Origin: Coemansia sp. RSA 487
Lineage: Eukaryota; Kickxellomycota; Kickxellomycetes; Kickxellales; Kickxellaceae
DNA length: 64,000 nt
Direction: 5' to 3'
Assembly (NCBI GenBank): GCA_027577595.1
Contig: JANBRJ010000008.1
Coordinates: forward strand, 124,001 to 188,000
The notes below the pieces were generated by a model, which worked only from the letters and a program-made list of their open reading frames with translations, made no database searches and was not told the origin of the DNA. Within the stretch, counting starts at the first letter, position 1. Each line of letters opens with the position of its first letter. Positions 1 through 10,800 of this stretch are shown piece after piece. The position numbers and the translations under genes are program-made.

Positions 1-606
1 AAAGTCCTTGTGGCCACACAGCACGTGCAGCGACAGGATGTGGAACCGCGCAATCCGCTCGCATGCAGCAACCGTGTGGTGGTCGCGGATGTTCTGGATC
101 GTAAAGTCCTGCCTGATGCTTCGCGTGCGGTCGCGCACAAAGCCGTGGCACCTGACGAGGCTCTGGTCCCCGGCAATGATCGTGTCCACAAGATAGTCAA
201 GCGTTCCAAGCAGCGTCTCCGGCGTGCGCAGATCCTCTGGCAGCGGCTCCTCGTTTCCAGCCGCAGACCGGTGGAATGTCTTTACCGTCCTGGCTGGGTC
301 GGCCTTACGTGTGCCTGGAAAGAATTCCTGCGGCGCCAACGCGTTCTTCATTTCGCGCTCCTTGCGCTCGAACTCTGGGCACATCAGCGTGCATGTGCCT
401 ATCAGCTTCTGTGTATCTGGAAGGTGGCGGTGGCTCTTCCCGCGACTACCACGCGTTGCTATTGCCTCTTCCTCCAACCGTTTCCGCCGCTGCGCCCGCT
501 CTGCTACCATCTTCTTGTACTGCTGCTCGGTCTCGGTGTTGCTGAACCTCTGCCGACGGAGGGCCTTGAGGCGCGCCTCCTCCTCTGGCGTCCGGCCGAA
601 ATCCAT
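1..606 (-). CDS. SAC3: SAC3/GANP-family mRNA export factor, 3' end outside window
   Basis: The reading frame opens with ATG at 606 on the minus strand and stays open for 202 codons to base 1, so the C-terminal part lies outside the window. After a basic, coiled start (MDFGRTPEEEARLKALRRQR) comes the Sac3/GANP signature: GTCTLMCPEFERKERE, then TVKTFHRSAAGNEEPLPEDL, a DYLVDTII helix and FVRDRTRSIRQDFTIQN, in the order seen in yeast Sac3 and human MCM3AP/GANP. In those proteins this segment is the scaffold of the TREX-2 complex, which links transcription to mRNA export at the nuclear pore. The ATG lies about 440 bp from the divergent CNS1 start, so the two probably share an upstream region. Thp3/LENG8-type relatives share the fold; the missing C-terminus prevents a firm choice between paralogues. 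Confidence 0.85.
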   Translation of the reverse strand, partial: MDFGRTPEEEARLKALRRQRFSNTETEQQYKKMVAERAQRRKRLEEEAIATRGSRGKSHRHLPDTQKLIGTCTLMCPEFERKEREMKNALAPQEFFPGTRKADPARTVKTFHRSAAGNEEPLPEDLRTPETLLGTLDYLVDTIIAGDQSLVRCHGFVRDRTRSIRQDFTIQNIRDHHTVAACERIARFHILSLHVLCGHKDF

Positions 607-1046
607 CGCTTTAGTCCCGACAAATTGGCACGAAATAGCAAGATTTGTTGCTGGAATAAATACAAAACAAAAATAGCGAAAAGCTGCAAAGCAAACCCAG
701 GGTATCTGGGCTTTGTTTTTTTAGCTAGACCAAGCTACGTGTGCCTTCTCGCTTGGTATTGTTATTATTATATATACACCTAGCTCTTGGCGAGCAAAAA
801 CAAGATTGAGTAGAAAAGTAGGCACGCAGGTGTAATTCGAAGGAAGAGAGAGGGCTCCCTTTTGAGAACCTGCTACAGACACAGAAAAAAGCGTAATCGG
901 TTTGCACATATCACGTGATAGCCAAGCGAAAATAGGAATCAAAAAATTTTCTGGGTTAGCTACTGAAATGCAGACAAAACTTTGGGTTCTTTTTCTACTT
1001 TGCTCTATGGCTGTATAATCCAATTCAATATCCAATTAACTCACAA
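607..1046. promoter_or_regulatory. Divergent intergenic region between SAC3 and CNS1
   Basis: This 440-bp stretch separates two ATGs that point away from each other. No ORF in it resembles a protein. It contains a palindromic TCACGTGA E-box at 911-918 and AT-rich tracts. It is the only room for both promoters. Confidence 0.6.
911..918. promoter_or_regulatory. E-box palindrome TCACGTGA
   Basis: A perfect 8-bp palindrome with a CACGTG core lies 129 bp before the CNS1 ATG, inside a divergent promoter. CACGTG is the classic site for bHLH regulators (Cbf1/USF/Pho4 type). Binding here is inferred from sequence and position only. Confidence 0.35.
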
Positions 1047-2228
1047 ATGTCAGAAAACAACGACCCTGCCGGAGGGCGGCAGGAAGAGAAAAAGGCAGTC
1101 GTCGGTCCCGAGCCGTCGCCCATCACCAGCGAGGAGCGCAGAGCAAAGCTCGAGGAGGAGCTGGAGAAGATCCCGCTATTCATGACACAGCTTCCAGAGA
1201 TTGAGGATGACAACCCAGCCGTGGAAGCACTAAAGAGCATGGTCTCCGACGAGCCACCCGAGGAAATGGCAAAGACGCTCAAGGAAGAAGGCAACCTGTG
1301 TTTCAAGCGCGGAAAATACGCCGATGCCGCCGGCTACTACAGCAATGGCCTGGACTATGACCACGATAACAAGGATCTAAGGCTGGCGCTCCTGATAAAC
1401 CGTGCGGCAGCGAACCTTGAGCTCCAAAACTACGGCATGGTTCTCCGCGACTGCTCTGACGCTTTGCGGATCAAGCCCAAAACACCCAAGGCTCTTTACA
1501 GGGCCACCAAGGCGTGCATTGCGCTGGAGAAGTTCGACGAGGCCGACGAGTGCTGCAAATGGGGACTGGGCTTGGATCCAGGAAACAAGGATCTTCTCAG
1601 GGTCCAGAAGGAGGCGGCCGGGGCACGCGAGGTGCACGACCGCAAGGCCAGGGAGCGCGAGGAGCGCGAGCGCATAAAGGCAGAGAAGCGCGACCGGCTT
1701 CGCAAAGCGATTGAGATCCGCAGCAAGCTGACATTCGATACGCCGGGCGACGGTGCCAAGCGAACGAGCGTGCACCCGTGGGAGAACGAGTCTGGCCGCC
1801 AAGTCACCCTGGACGAGAACACGGGCCATCTTCTGTGGCCTGTGTTTTTCCTGTACCCAGAGTCCAAGGAATCTGACTTTGTCGAAAGGTTCGACGAGGC
1901 GCTGACGCTGCGCGATATGCTGCGGGAGGTCCTTGCAGAGCCGCCGTACTGGGACGATAGGCAGCACCCGAAATACACAATCGACAATGTCGACACGTAC
2001 TTTCTGCACCATCCGGTGGGCGGCTTTGATCAGGACGAGCGGCTGGTCAAGGTGGGCATGGACACGTTTCTGGCCACAGCCTTGGATAACGAGAAGTTTG
2101 TCATCCGCGACGGCATCCCCAGCTTCATTGTGCTTCCGCGCGGCGACACCTTCACAGACCAGTTCATCGACCGCTACCGCAAGCTGCGCCAGGCACAGGC
2201 CGCCGCCAAGAAAAGCGTAAACCCGTGA
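1047..2228 (+). CDS. CNS1: Cns1/TTC4-type TPR co-chaperone
   Basis: A single-exon gene of 393 residues. Residues about 72-185 hold TPR repeats (KTLKEEGNLCFKRGKYADAA; then ALLINRAAANLELQNYG; then KALYRATKACIALEKFDEA), the clamp that binds the C-terminal tail of Hsp90/Hsp70. A charged helix follows (residues about 195-235), then a C-terminal domain (PVFFLYPESKESDFVERFDE onward) matching the 'wheel' domain specific to Cns1 and TTC4. Length fits yeast Cns1 (385 aa). In yeast Cns1 is essential and works with Hsp90 and translation elongation factor 2; that role is family knowledge. The start is the ATG at 1047, followed directly by acidic and basic residues typical of the family. The gene converges on importin alpha, 380 bp away. 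Confidence 0.9.
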   Translation: MSENNDPAGGRQEEKKAVVGPEPSPITSEERRAKLEEELEKIPLFMTQLPEIEDDNPAVEALKSMVSDEPPEEMAKTLKEEGNLCFKRGKYADAAGYYSNGLDYDHDNKDLRLALLINRAAANLELQNYGMVLRDCSDALRIKPKTPKALYRATKACIALEKFDEADECCKWGLGLDPGNKDLLRVQKEAAGAREVHDRKAREREERERIKAEKRDRLRKAIEIRSKLTFDTPGDGAKRTSVHPWENESGRQVTLDENTGHLLWPVFFLYPESKESDFVERFDEALTLRDMLREVLAEPPYWDDRQHPKYTIDNVDTYFLHHPVGGFDQDERLVKVGMDTFLATALDNEKFVIRDGIPSFIVLPRGDTFTDQFIDRYRKLRQAQAAAKKSVNP

Positions 2229-2608
2229 GCAGGAAGGATGTCTAGCAGCACATTGTAGAGATTATTACTAAAGAAAATGGTTTTGATATAGAAATCTGAA
2301 AGAGTAAAAGAGACTAGAAGAGGAAGGAAGAAACGGCGACAATACCGAAGCAGATGAGGAAAAAAAAGAAAGCCAAAAAGAGACAACGCAGCACAGAAAA
2401 ACATCCAAAGCACAGCTGCCACAGATCTCTGGCTCTAAGTGGAACGAGATCTGCTACTTGTTTGGCTCCGGATATCCTTCAAATGATTTATCTTGTCTCT
2501 GTCTCGGCTTTTTTTTTTTCCAGAAGGAGAATTTTGGATGTCCCTGGGGCGGTGAGAGAGAAGGAGATGCAGGCATGCGTGCTATTGCCGTGGCTGTTAG
2601 GTATTTGT
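2229..2608. other. Convergent 3' intergenic region, CNS1/importin alpha
   Basis: 380 bp between two stop codons that face each other. It is AT-rich with purine-rich runs and presumably holds both 3' UTRs. I see no gene or repeat in it. Confidence 0.5.
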
Positions 2609-4696
2609 CTAGTCGCCAAAGTTGAAACCGCCCTGGGGAGCCGGAACATCGCCCTCAAAGTTGAACTGGCCAGTCTGCTGGTCAACGCCCGGCATCAGCT
2701 CGGTGCTCTCGTCTTCGTCACCTTCCTCGGAGAAGTACTTGTCAATGACGTTGTACGCCTTCTTGTAGATCTCAGTGTTGTCGTGGAACTGGAGGTTGTG
2801 GATCTTCTCGATGCCGCCGGCCTCCTCGATAAATATCGCGTACTGATTGATCTGCGTCGGGCTGTGCTCCTTGTCCGCCTCGCCAACCCTAAGGATGTTC
2901 TCCAGTCCGTCCAATGCCACCTGGATGATCTTGTTGTCCATGCAGTTCATCAGGTCGCACAGAGGCTTGATGCAGCCCTGCTGCACAAGGTAGCGGATCT
3001 GGTCGGGCTGGTTAAGCCCGCCGGACGTGGCATTCGAGACGGCCCAGCACGCCTCCTTCTTGCTCTTGAAGTCGCCGTGCTGAAGGACGTGCAGCAGGGG
3101 CGGGAAGATATTTGCCTCAATGACTGCCTGGATTTGCGCAGTGTTGCCTGCAGTGATGTTGGAGATTGTCCAGCACGCCTCCTTGCGAATCCCGTCCTTT
3201 GGTGAGTTCAGAAGCGCAAGAAGCGCTGCTAATGCCCCAGAGTTGAGCACAATCTGCGTCTGCATGTCGTCGCCGGTGACAATATTGCCGATCGAGCGCA
3301 GCGCAGGCGTCTGCACTGTGGTCATCGGGTGCATGAGCAGCTCCACCAGGCGGCGGCAGACACCAGAGTCGATAACTGCCTGGATCTTGTCGTTAGCGCC
3401 ATCCGACAGGTACGAGATGGCCCAGCATGCGTCAGTGAGAAGATCGTCGTCAACAGAGTAGATAAGCTTGCTAAGCACTGGCAGCGCGGGTTCAATCTAT
3501 ACAACAATGGACAATATCAAAAAATAAAAATAAAACAATGTGTGATTATTAGTAGCGTATGCGTGGGATTCAGAAACTGTATAAAAAATGAACCAAAGTT
3601 CACTGCAGCATTTGAAACAAAGCAAAAACAAAAGAATAGACGGGAGTATTGTATCCGCAAGCTACTTTTGCAAGCGAATGTGTCATACACAGCTACACCA
3701 CAAGATAAGGATTTGCACTTACCGAAGCCCAGTCAGGCTGAGGAGACTTTCCGCGACAAAGATTGGACAGCGTCCAGGTAGCGTTGCGCAGCATCGACAG
3801 CTTGTGGTTCTGATTCAGAAGCCTAAGCAGTGGCTCCAGTGCGCCCTGGGATAGAACAAAATCGCGGCACTTGGGACTGTCACCAGCAATGTTACCAAGC
3901 GCCCAAACAGCCTGCTCGCGAACGTCGAGATTGTCATTGCTGAGAAGAGTGATAAAGATAGGCACTGCCTGAGCATCAATAACGACCTGGGTCTGGTCCG
4001 AGGAGCCTGAAGCGATGTTGGTCAGCGCCCAGCTGGCCTCAAACTACAGTGCAAATAATAATAGAAAGTCAAAAAGTTGCAGACATGAATTTAATTTACA
4101 GCAAAAACAGCAAAATACATACAATAGTTGTTTGGGTGAAGGGCATGAAAGCAAACTCTTACAACCATTTGGATTTCGACTCCAAATGCACAGTGTATAT
4201 GGAATGGAATTTGAATCTTAGCCCTATGCATTCTGCATTTTAACAGTCACAAAATGCACAATTCACAGCATGCCTAGCCCAAACTTACCTGAATAACGGA
4301 ATGAGTCGAACCCAAGAGCTCGACAAAACGAGGAACAACACCGCACTCAATAACCTCCTTAATGGGCGGGTTGCGCTCCTTGGACAGCAGCTTGCGGAAC
4401 TTTGTCACAGACCCCAGCTGCTCGTCAAGGCTCTCGGAATACAAGTCTCTAATCATAATAGGGAACTGCTCTTGCAGCTGCTCTTGGAACGCCGAAGGGC
4501 CTTGGTCATCGTCCTCGCTGTCGGACTGTCCACCAGCTGGGGCATTGAAGTTGCGCTTCTTGGCCAGGGATTCATCGCGCTTTTGGCGACGAATCTCTAC
4601 GGTCTGCTCCTCGCGGCGACGACGAACCTCTTCGGCCTTGAAGACACCCTTTGCCTTGTAATTGTAGCGGCGGTGCTCTGGAGGAATGCGGTCCAT
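2609..4696 (-). CDS. SRP1: Importin subunit alpha (karyopherin alpha), 3 exons
   Basis: Three exons on the minus strand: 4696-4289, 4043-3723 and 3496-2609. Both introns (245 and 226 nt) have GTAAGT donors and AG acceptors in phase 0. They join to a 538-residue protein, the usual length. Residues 1-55 form the importin-beta-binding domain ([12 protein letters not shown], then [20 protein letters not shown]). About ten armadillo repeats follow, with the Trp/Asn ladder that binds nuclear localisation signals ([58 protein letters not shown]). The C-terminal tail is acidic (SEEGDEDE). The protein carries NLS cargo with importin beta through the nuclear pore. Spacing to the divergent NOP7 gene is 1.05 kb. 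Confidence 0.95.
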
Positions 4697-5747
4697 AGGG
4701 AAAAGAATTAAATGAAGTGAAAAAGAGGAAATGCGCTTCTTGCTTGAATGCTACGTGCTTTCTGGCTAAAAAATGCACTCACAAATCTGGTGGCGTATGC
4801 TCAGCGAAAAAAAAAAAGGAAAAGACCAAAGTACGATTGTGCGAGCTGGTGAATTGTCTGTGAATTAAAAACAGAGAGCGAGCAGTTAGCGTATATAAAG
4901 TAAATAAGGTCGGGTTGAATTTGTAAAAAAGGAAAGAAAAAGAAGAGGAAGAGGGCAAAGGCAGAGGGGGAAAGAGCTACTTGATTGCCACACAAGACTC
5001 GCTGAATAGTTTATTTTAGGCAGTCGGCGTACGCGTGAGCTGCTTGCACCTTTTTTTCTCCTCAACGTATACACAGGCAGCCAGCTTTTTGGCTCGTCTC
5101 GCGAGGGAATGATTCGCTCGGGGGTGCTGAGTTTCGGCTCCTCTGAAAGAGCTACATGTATTTTGCATATATTAGGCATCAGGTCAAAACCATTAGAAGT
5201 GTCTTTGTATTTTACAATTGGCGAAGCAGTAGATGGGCGACGTATGATTCTGGTTCTGGTTGTATGTATTTCTTTTGGACTTTTGGTTCTTTTCCACAAA
5301 TATGTCATGAAGTGGACGGAGTATGATTTTTGACACACAAATGATTCGTTTCAAGCGTTTCGTTTGGATATGTCGTAGTTTTTTTGGCTTTGCTTGTTTT
5401 TTTTTCTTCCCCAAAATAAAGGTCTTGCTTTGGTCTCAATTTCTTTTTGTTGCTTGTCACTGGATGCAGAGCCGCAGCTCGCTCAAAAAAAAACAGTAGC
5501 CGCTGAAAAATTTTATATTATCAAATCAGATTAGATCAAATTGTTTTTTTTTTTGGTTTTCAGTTTTTTTTTGACTTCATATCTGCAATTGCTCAAACCT
5601 CAGTACAGCCTTGTGCTGGCTCGTTTACTCACACACTCTTTCTTTCTTTCTTTCCTTCTCCCGGATATAAAACGTACCTATTCCCCTTTATTTTATACTG
5701 TTTATTTGTATCCAAGCAATCGTCGTCGGTACACACAACGAACAACA
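4697..5747. promoter_or_regulatory. Divergent intergenic region, importin alpha/NOP7
   Basis: About 1.05 kb between divergent start codons. It contains many A and T homopolymers, a TTTC-repeat tract around 5638-5655 and a TATA box near NOP7. The longer ORFs here, on either strand, are low-complexity and show no family resemblance. I see no additional gene. Confidence 0.5.
5666..5673 (+). promoter_or_regulatory. TATA box upstream of NOP7
   Basis: TATAAAAC lies 82 bp before the NOP7 ATG and follows a CT-rich tract (TTTC repeats), a common arrangement in fungal promoters. The assignment rests on consensus and distance only. Confidence 0.45.
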
Positions 5748-7646
5748 ATGGGAAAGATCAAGAAGAAGTACACAGAGGGAGCGTCGCGGACATACATCAC
5801 CCGCAACCGCGCAATCAAGAGGCTGCAGCTGAGCCTTCCCGACTTCCGGCGGCTGAGCATCCTCAAGGGCATCTACCCTGTTGAGCCCAGGAGCCGGAAG
5901 AAGGCGAACCGTGGGTCAGCAAAGGCCACGACGTTCTATTACTCAAAGGACATCCAATCTCTGCTCAACGAGCCGCTCATTGCAAAGTTCCGCGAGCACA
6001 AAATCTTCCTGCGCAAGCTGCAGCATGCGCTCGGCAAAGACGATTTGACCCGCGCCAAGACGCTGGAGGCTAACCGGCCACAGTACTCGCTCGACCACCT
6101 TGTCATCGAGCGCTATCCAACGTTTGTCGATGCTATGCGGGACCTGGACGATGCCTTGTGCATGGTCACCCTGTTCTCAACGATGCCTGTGGTTAGACGG
6201 ATCAACAAGGACACTATCGACGAGTGCAGGCGCCTAGCGTCCGAGTTCATGCACTATGTGATCCACACGCATTGCCTGCGCAAAGTGTTTTTGTCCATCA
6301 AGGGTATCTACTACCAGGCGGATATCCAGGGCCAGAGCATAACGTGGCTTGTTCCCTACCAGTTCAGCCAGAACTTGCCCCGCAACGTCGACTTCAAGGT
6401 TATGTCCACGTTCCTGCAGTTCTACCGCACCCTGCTTGGCTTCGTCAACTACCGGCTGTTCACAGTCTCCAACCTGGCCTATCCGCCAAAGATCGACCGA
6501 GTGCTGGATGACAGCGCCGCTGGGCTTGGATCGCTGAAGATCGAGTCTAGCCGCATCGAGGATCTTGTTAACCCCGCTGTACAAGATAAAGTCGATTCTA
6601 AGGATAATGAGGATGCGGCCGCCGGCGAGTCCGCTGAAGTGTCCTCGGAAATGAAGCAGCGGCTCAGCACGCTGGACAAGAAGATCGAGTCCATTGTATT
6701 GGCCACGGCAGCCAACAGCGCACAGGAGCCCGCTTACGAGTCGCTCGACTCGGGCACCACTGCCGCTGACAACGACGGAGACGACCAAGCGCAGCTGGAG
6801 AGCCTGTTGTTTGGCAAGCAAGTGTTCTTCCTGTCGCGCGAGGTACCCCGGTACTCGTTGGAGTTTGTGATCCGCGCGTTTGGTGGGCGTCTGGGATGGG
6901 ACAACTCGTCCGGTGGCGGCTCTCCCTATGCCGAAAACGACAGCGCAATTACCATCCAGATCGCCGACCGCCCAGTGCAGGGACACCAGTTCCTCAACCG
7001 CACGTATGTCCAGCCCCAGTGGGTCTACGACAGCATCAACGCCCGCCGTATGCTTAGCGTTGACAACTATCTTGTTGGCCAGCCACTGCCACCGCATCTC
7101 TCGCCCTTTGTTGAGTATGCCGAGGGTGACTATGTGCCCGAGGCTGCTGCGAAGCTTGCTGCTGCTGCTGGATTTGAGGGCGAAGTAACCAATCTCAAGC
7201 CAGAGGACCGGGACGAGAACGAGAATGAGAGCGAAGACGATGCTGCCGAGAACGTCGAGGGCGAAAGCGCTGACGAGGAAGAGGCAGAGGACTCTGATTC
7301 AGGCGAAGGAAGCGAAGACGATGATGATGCCAAGGCCGAAAAGGAGTACCAGAAGCAGCTTATTGCCGAAAGAGCAGGCATGTCGTACTCGGAGTACCAA
7401 CAGGAAAAGCATGATAACAAAAAGACAAAGAATGCGACTGTGTCAAAGAAGAGCAACGCACGCAAGCGCACTAAGGCGGAGATCGAGGAGGAAGAGCGCC
7501 AGAAGATCGCCATATCGATGCTGAGCAAGAAGAAGCGCAAAGTCGTCAACCGTGCTAATGCAGAGGCATACAAGCGCGCCAAAGATGTCAACACGCTCAT
7601 GGAGCGCAGAAAGGATGCTGCTGCATCCAAGAAGACACGCAAGTGA
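5748..7646 (+). CDS. NOP7: Pescadillo homologue Nop7, ribosome biogenesis factor
   Basis: A single exon of 632 residues from the ATG at 5748 (MGKIKKKYTEGASRTYITRN). The frame is open further upstream, but only this ATG gives the conserved pescadillo N-terminus. The pescadillo domain (residues 1 to about 270) contains KCKR-like basic stretches and RNRAIKRLQLSLPDFRRLSI. A BRCT domain follows at about residues 350-455 (SLLFGKQVFFLSREVPRYSL through WVYDSINARRMLS). An acidic segment (about 480-530) and a lysine-rich C-terminal coiled region complete the family layout. With Erb1 and Ytm1 this protein forms the PeBoW complex that processes 27S pre-rRNA in the nucleolus. It converges on the BRWD-like gene with only 209 bp between stops. 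Confidence 0.95.
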   Translation: MGKIKKKYTEGASRTYITRNRAIKRLQLSLPDFRRLSILKGIYPVEPRSRKKANRGSAKATTFYYSKDIQSLLNEPLIAKFREHKIFLRKLQHALGKDDLTRAKTLEANRPQYSLDHLVIERYPTFVDAMRDLDDALCMVTLFSTMPVVRRINKDTIDECRRLASEFMHYVIHTHCLRKVFLSIKGIYYQADIQGQSITWLVPYQFSQNLPRNVDFKVMSTFLQFYRTLLGFVNYRLFTVSNLAYPPKIDRVLDDSAAGLGSLKIESSRIEDLVNPAVQDKVDSKDNEDAAAGESAEVSSEMKQRLSTLDKKIESIVLATAANSAQEPAYESLDSGTTAADNDGDDQAQLESLLFGKQVFFLSREVPRYSLEFVIRAFGGRLGWDNSSGGGSPYAENDSAITIQIADRPVQGHQFLNRTYVQPQWVYDSINARRMLSVDNYLVGQPLPPHLSPFVEYAEGDYVPEAAAKLAAAAGFEGEVTNLKPEDRDENENESEDDAAENVEGESADEEEAEDSDSGEGSEDDDDAKAEKEYQKQLIAERAGMSYSEYQQEKHDNKKTKNATVSKKSNARKRTKAEIEEEERQKIAISMLSKKKRKVVNRANAEAYKRAKDVNTLMERRKDAAASKKTRK

Positions 7647-7855
7647 GTGCGAGATAGTAGTAGAGATATATTGATCTCTCAAGCTTTTAAATGTTGCTAA
7701 TGGATGAATAAAACACAAATGTGTATACGAAGTGAATAAATTATCTAGAGAAAGCAAACACCATAGGCAAAAAAAACCACATCCACTTGGTGCGTTCATA
7801 CGAAAATATTATGAAAAACAGAAAGCCGAGAAACACAAGTTGTCAGTATAAAATG

Positions 7856-10800
7856 TTACATGTAATCTTCGTCACCATCGTCATCATCGCCATCATCGTC
7901 ATCGTTGTAGTTATCTTCGTCGACGCCGTCATCCTCGCTGTCTCTAGCCTCAGGCTGAGCAGCACCAGCTGCTTCTGCTGCATCATCGCTGCTCTCTGCG
8001 CTGTCAAGGAAGTCGGATTCGCCAGACTCATCGCTATCAAGGCCGCTCCGCCGACGCTGGCGGGTGCTGCGAGTGGGGCGAGAGCTGCGCTGATTCCCAT
8101 TACTGCTAATTCGCCTCGAAGCACGCCGTTTTCTGCTGGTGGTATTGTTGCTAGTCTGGGTCTTTCGCTTGCGTGTGCGGAGCTGCGGTCCGTCATCGTC
8201 CGACTCTTCGGACTTTATGCTAACAGATTCGTGCCGTCCAGAGTGCGAGCGGCGTAAAGTCCGGGTCTGGCGGCTCTGACGCAGAGGCGGCGGCGATGAC
8301 TGCTGCTCATCATACTGCTGGCTACTGTTGGATGGCAGTCTGCGAAGCTGAATGCCAGCATCTGAGTCATCGCTATCAGCCTCAGCAACAGAACCGTTCT
8401 CCAAAGCCTGGTCCAGGAGCTGTGCATATTTGGACATCAGCTGCTGTGCGGAAATTGGAACTGGCGTACCCGGATCGTTGAATGTGTCTGCGTTGTCCTG
8501 AATCAGCGACATATCAAAGGAAACAGCGCTCAGGTGACGGTAAAACCCCTTGCTCAAGCGGTAGTAGACTGTGTTTAGACACATTGGGTACGCAATGTTC
8601 AGCAAGTAGTCCGGATACTCTGACACATAGTCAACATTGCGAACAAACCAGGCAAACTGGACGTCGCTTCGCAAGCTGCCAACAATTTCAAGAAGAGACT
8701 GCTTTATGGTATCTGGGATCTCTGCATCTGCTGTGTCGTCGTCATGTACCAGCTCCCACGGCGAGACCTGCTCGGTCTTGCTTTCGCCATCGACTCCCAG
8801 ACCGCTTTCACTGTCGGCGCCTGCCCACTCGACGGTAATGCACTTCCAAGGGTTCCGAGCAATTAGCCTAGTGACGTTTGTCTGTCTGGATGTGGACTTG
8901 ATGTCGCGGAACCCGGTGATGGTTGCCTTGTGCGCCTGGTCCTCGTCGAAAAGCACACTCACCGAGTCGCCGCTCTTCAGGGGGCTGCGCAAAGATGCGC
9001 GATATCTCGAGTAGAGAATGATAAAGTCTGGCACTCCCTCGCAGTCATGGTACTGGACTTGAATATTTTTGCGCGTAAGCTCGTGGTCGCTGCTGTGCTC
9101 TGCGTCCATCTCCTCGATTGTCTGGTTTTGAAGCATCTGAATCTTGACTGTGCAGAACGTAGGCGGGCCAACGGCGTAGCGCAGCCCAACAACCTTGCCA
9201 TACGCAGCGACAGGAAGGCCAGGAATTGCAACATAAGGCAACAGCTTCTCGTTGAGCTTTTTGCACCGCAGCGGGCTGTTCCAAAAGTCCTCGTGGCCCT
9301 CCCTAAAATACACAACAATATCGCCGATCTGTGGGCGGTAGGGCACGGTGCTCGGAGCCGTAGCGAGAATCCAGTCTGTTGGCTTGTACTGGTTGTAGAC
9401 GCTATTCCTACTTGGCGCATAAGAAGACGAAGCTGCCATCGAGTTGCCCAGTTGTGTTGGCTGCTGAGCACGCCCTCTGCGCTTGGTCAGACCTCGGGCT
9501 ATGCCATCGGAGCCAAACGACGAGTCATTATCGCTAAAAACAATGGTTTCGCTCGACCGCGGCACGCGCATGTGGCCATTTTGCAAGTCAGCTTGTACGC
9601 TGCTTAGAGCGTGATCCTCAACATGCTCCTGCTCATCACCAGCCTCGTCGTCAGAGATTGCATATTCATCGGAGTCGCTGGATCTGGCTGCTGCCCCGGC
9701 CCTGCGTAGCCTGTAGCCGTTCGCTGCATTCCTACGGCCCTGACCTGCACCTGATCGCGTATGCCGTGTCTGGCCCTGCCCCGCATATGCTCCACCGCTG
9801 CCCCTGGTCGAACGGCGAGTTGCTCGGCGCGTCGATCGGGAGGTTGCATTCTGGCTCGACATATGCTCGTTGTCCGAAACAGACAGTCCGTCGATATCGA
9901 CATCCAGATCGCCGTTGCCTGCAGTATAGCCATCGCCTCTATCGTGCTGGCTACCGATGCTGCCGTTGTACTCGTCTTCGTCTGAGTCGATGGCGATGCG
10001 GCGGTTGCGTGTTTGGCGATGATCAGCGCCAGATACATCGGTAGCAGACATTGAGCGCTGGGCAGTGTTGCGACGGGGCCTACCACGTGTGCGGTTCGTG
10101 TGTGACGCTGCAGGCACGGCTGATCGAGGCTGGAAATCCTCATCTGAAGTGACTGTCTCGCTTTCGTACAGAACATTAATGCGCAGGCGACGGCGCCCAC
10201 CGCGCCTAGGTGCCTCGCCTTGAGAGGCGTCAGAGTCAGATAGCTGCCTGTCGTTGTTTTGACGTCTTCCTCGAGTGGCCACACGTTCGGACGGGGCGTA
10301 TCTGCTGTCATCGTCGACTTCCATCACATCGACATCTTCGTCATCATCCTCTACTATCGTTCTGCGCGAGGAACGCCAGGGCGATGCGGGCGGAGTTTGA
10401 TTGCCTGCGCTTCCATGCCGGTTGCGTAAAAGCTCCAGTGCTGAGCGTCTACCTCTAGTACTCGTTGCGTACGAGTCGTAGGCTTCGCTGCTATCTTGAG
10501 CAGAATGGAGCGTGGTTCTTCTGTGGCTACGCGGACTAGCAAGCAAGGATCTGGAACCTGGAGTTCTTTCCTCGTCATACTCAGCCATGTTGTCCTCCTC
10601 CTCCTCCTCCTCTTCATCCTGGCCGGCATCGTACTCCTCATCATCGCTGTCATCGTCCATCGGAATAATTATAGGCAGCTCGAGCTCAGGGACTTCGTCT
10701 ATAGTTGTAGGCTGCGCTTCTGTCGCCGACGTCGCCCCTCTCCGGCGGCCACGACGCCGAGAATGCACCTCGGATATCGGTGCTTGGGCAGCCTGGTAGT

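Noticed and set aside
1377-2012. A 211-codon minus-strand ORF opposite CNS1, and similar long antisense ORFs opposite PCK1, PTR2 and the PAK kinase.
   Set aside because: These mirror GC-rich third positions of the real genes; only the plus-strand frames show conserved domains.
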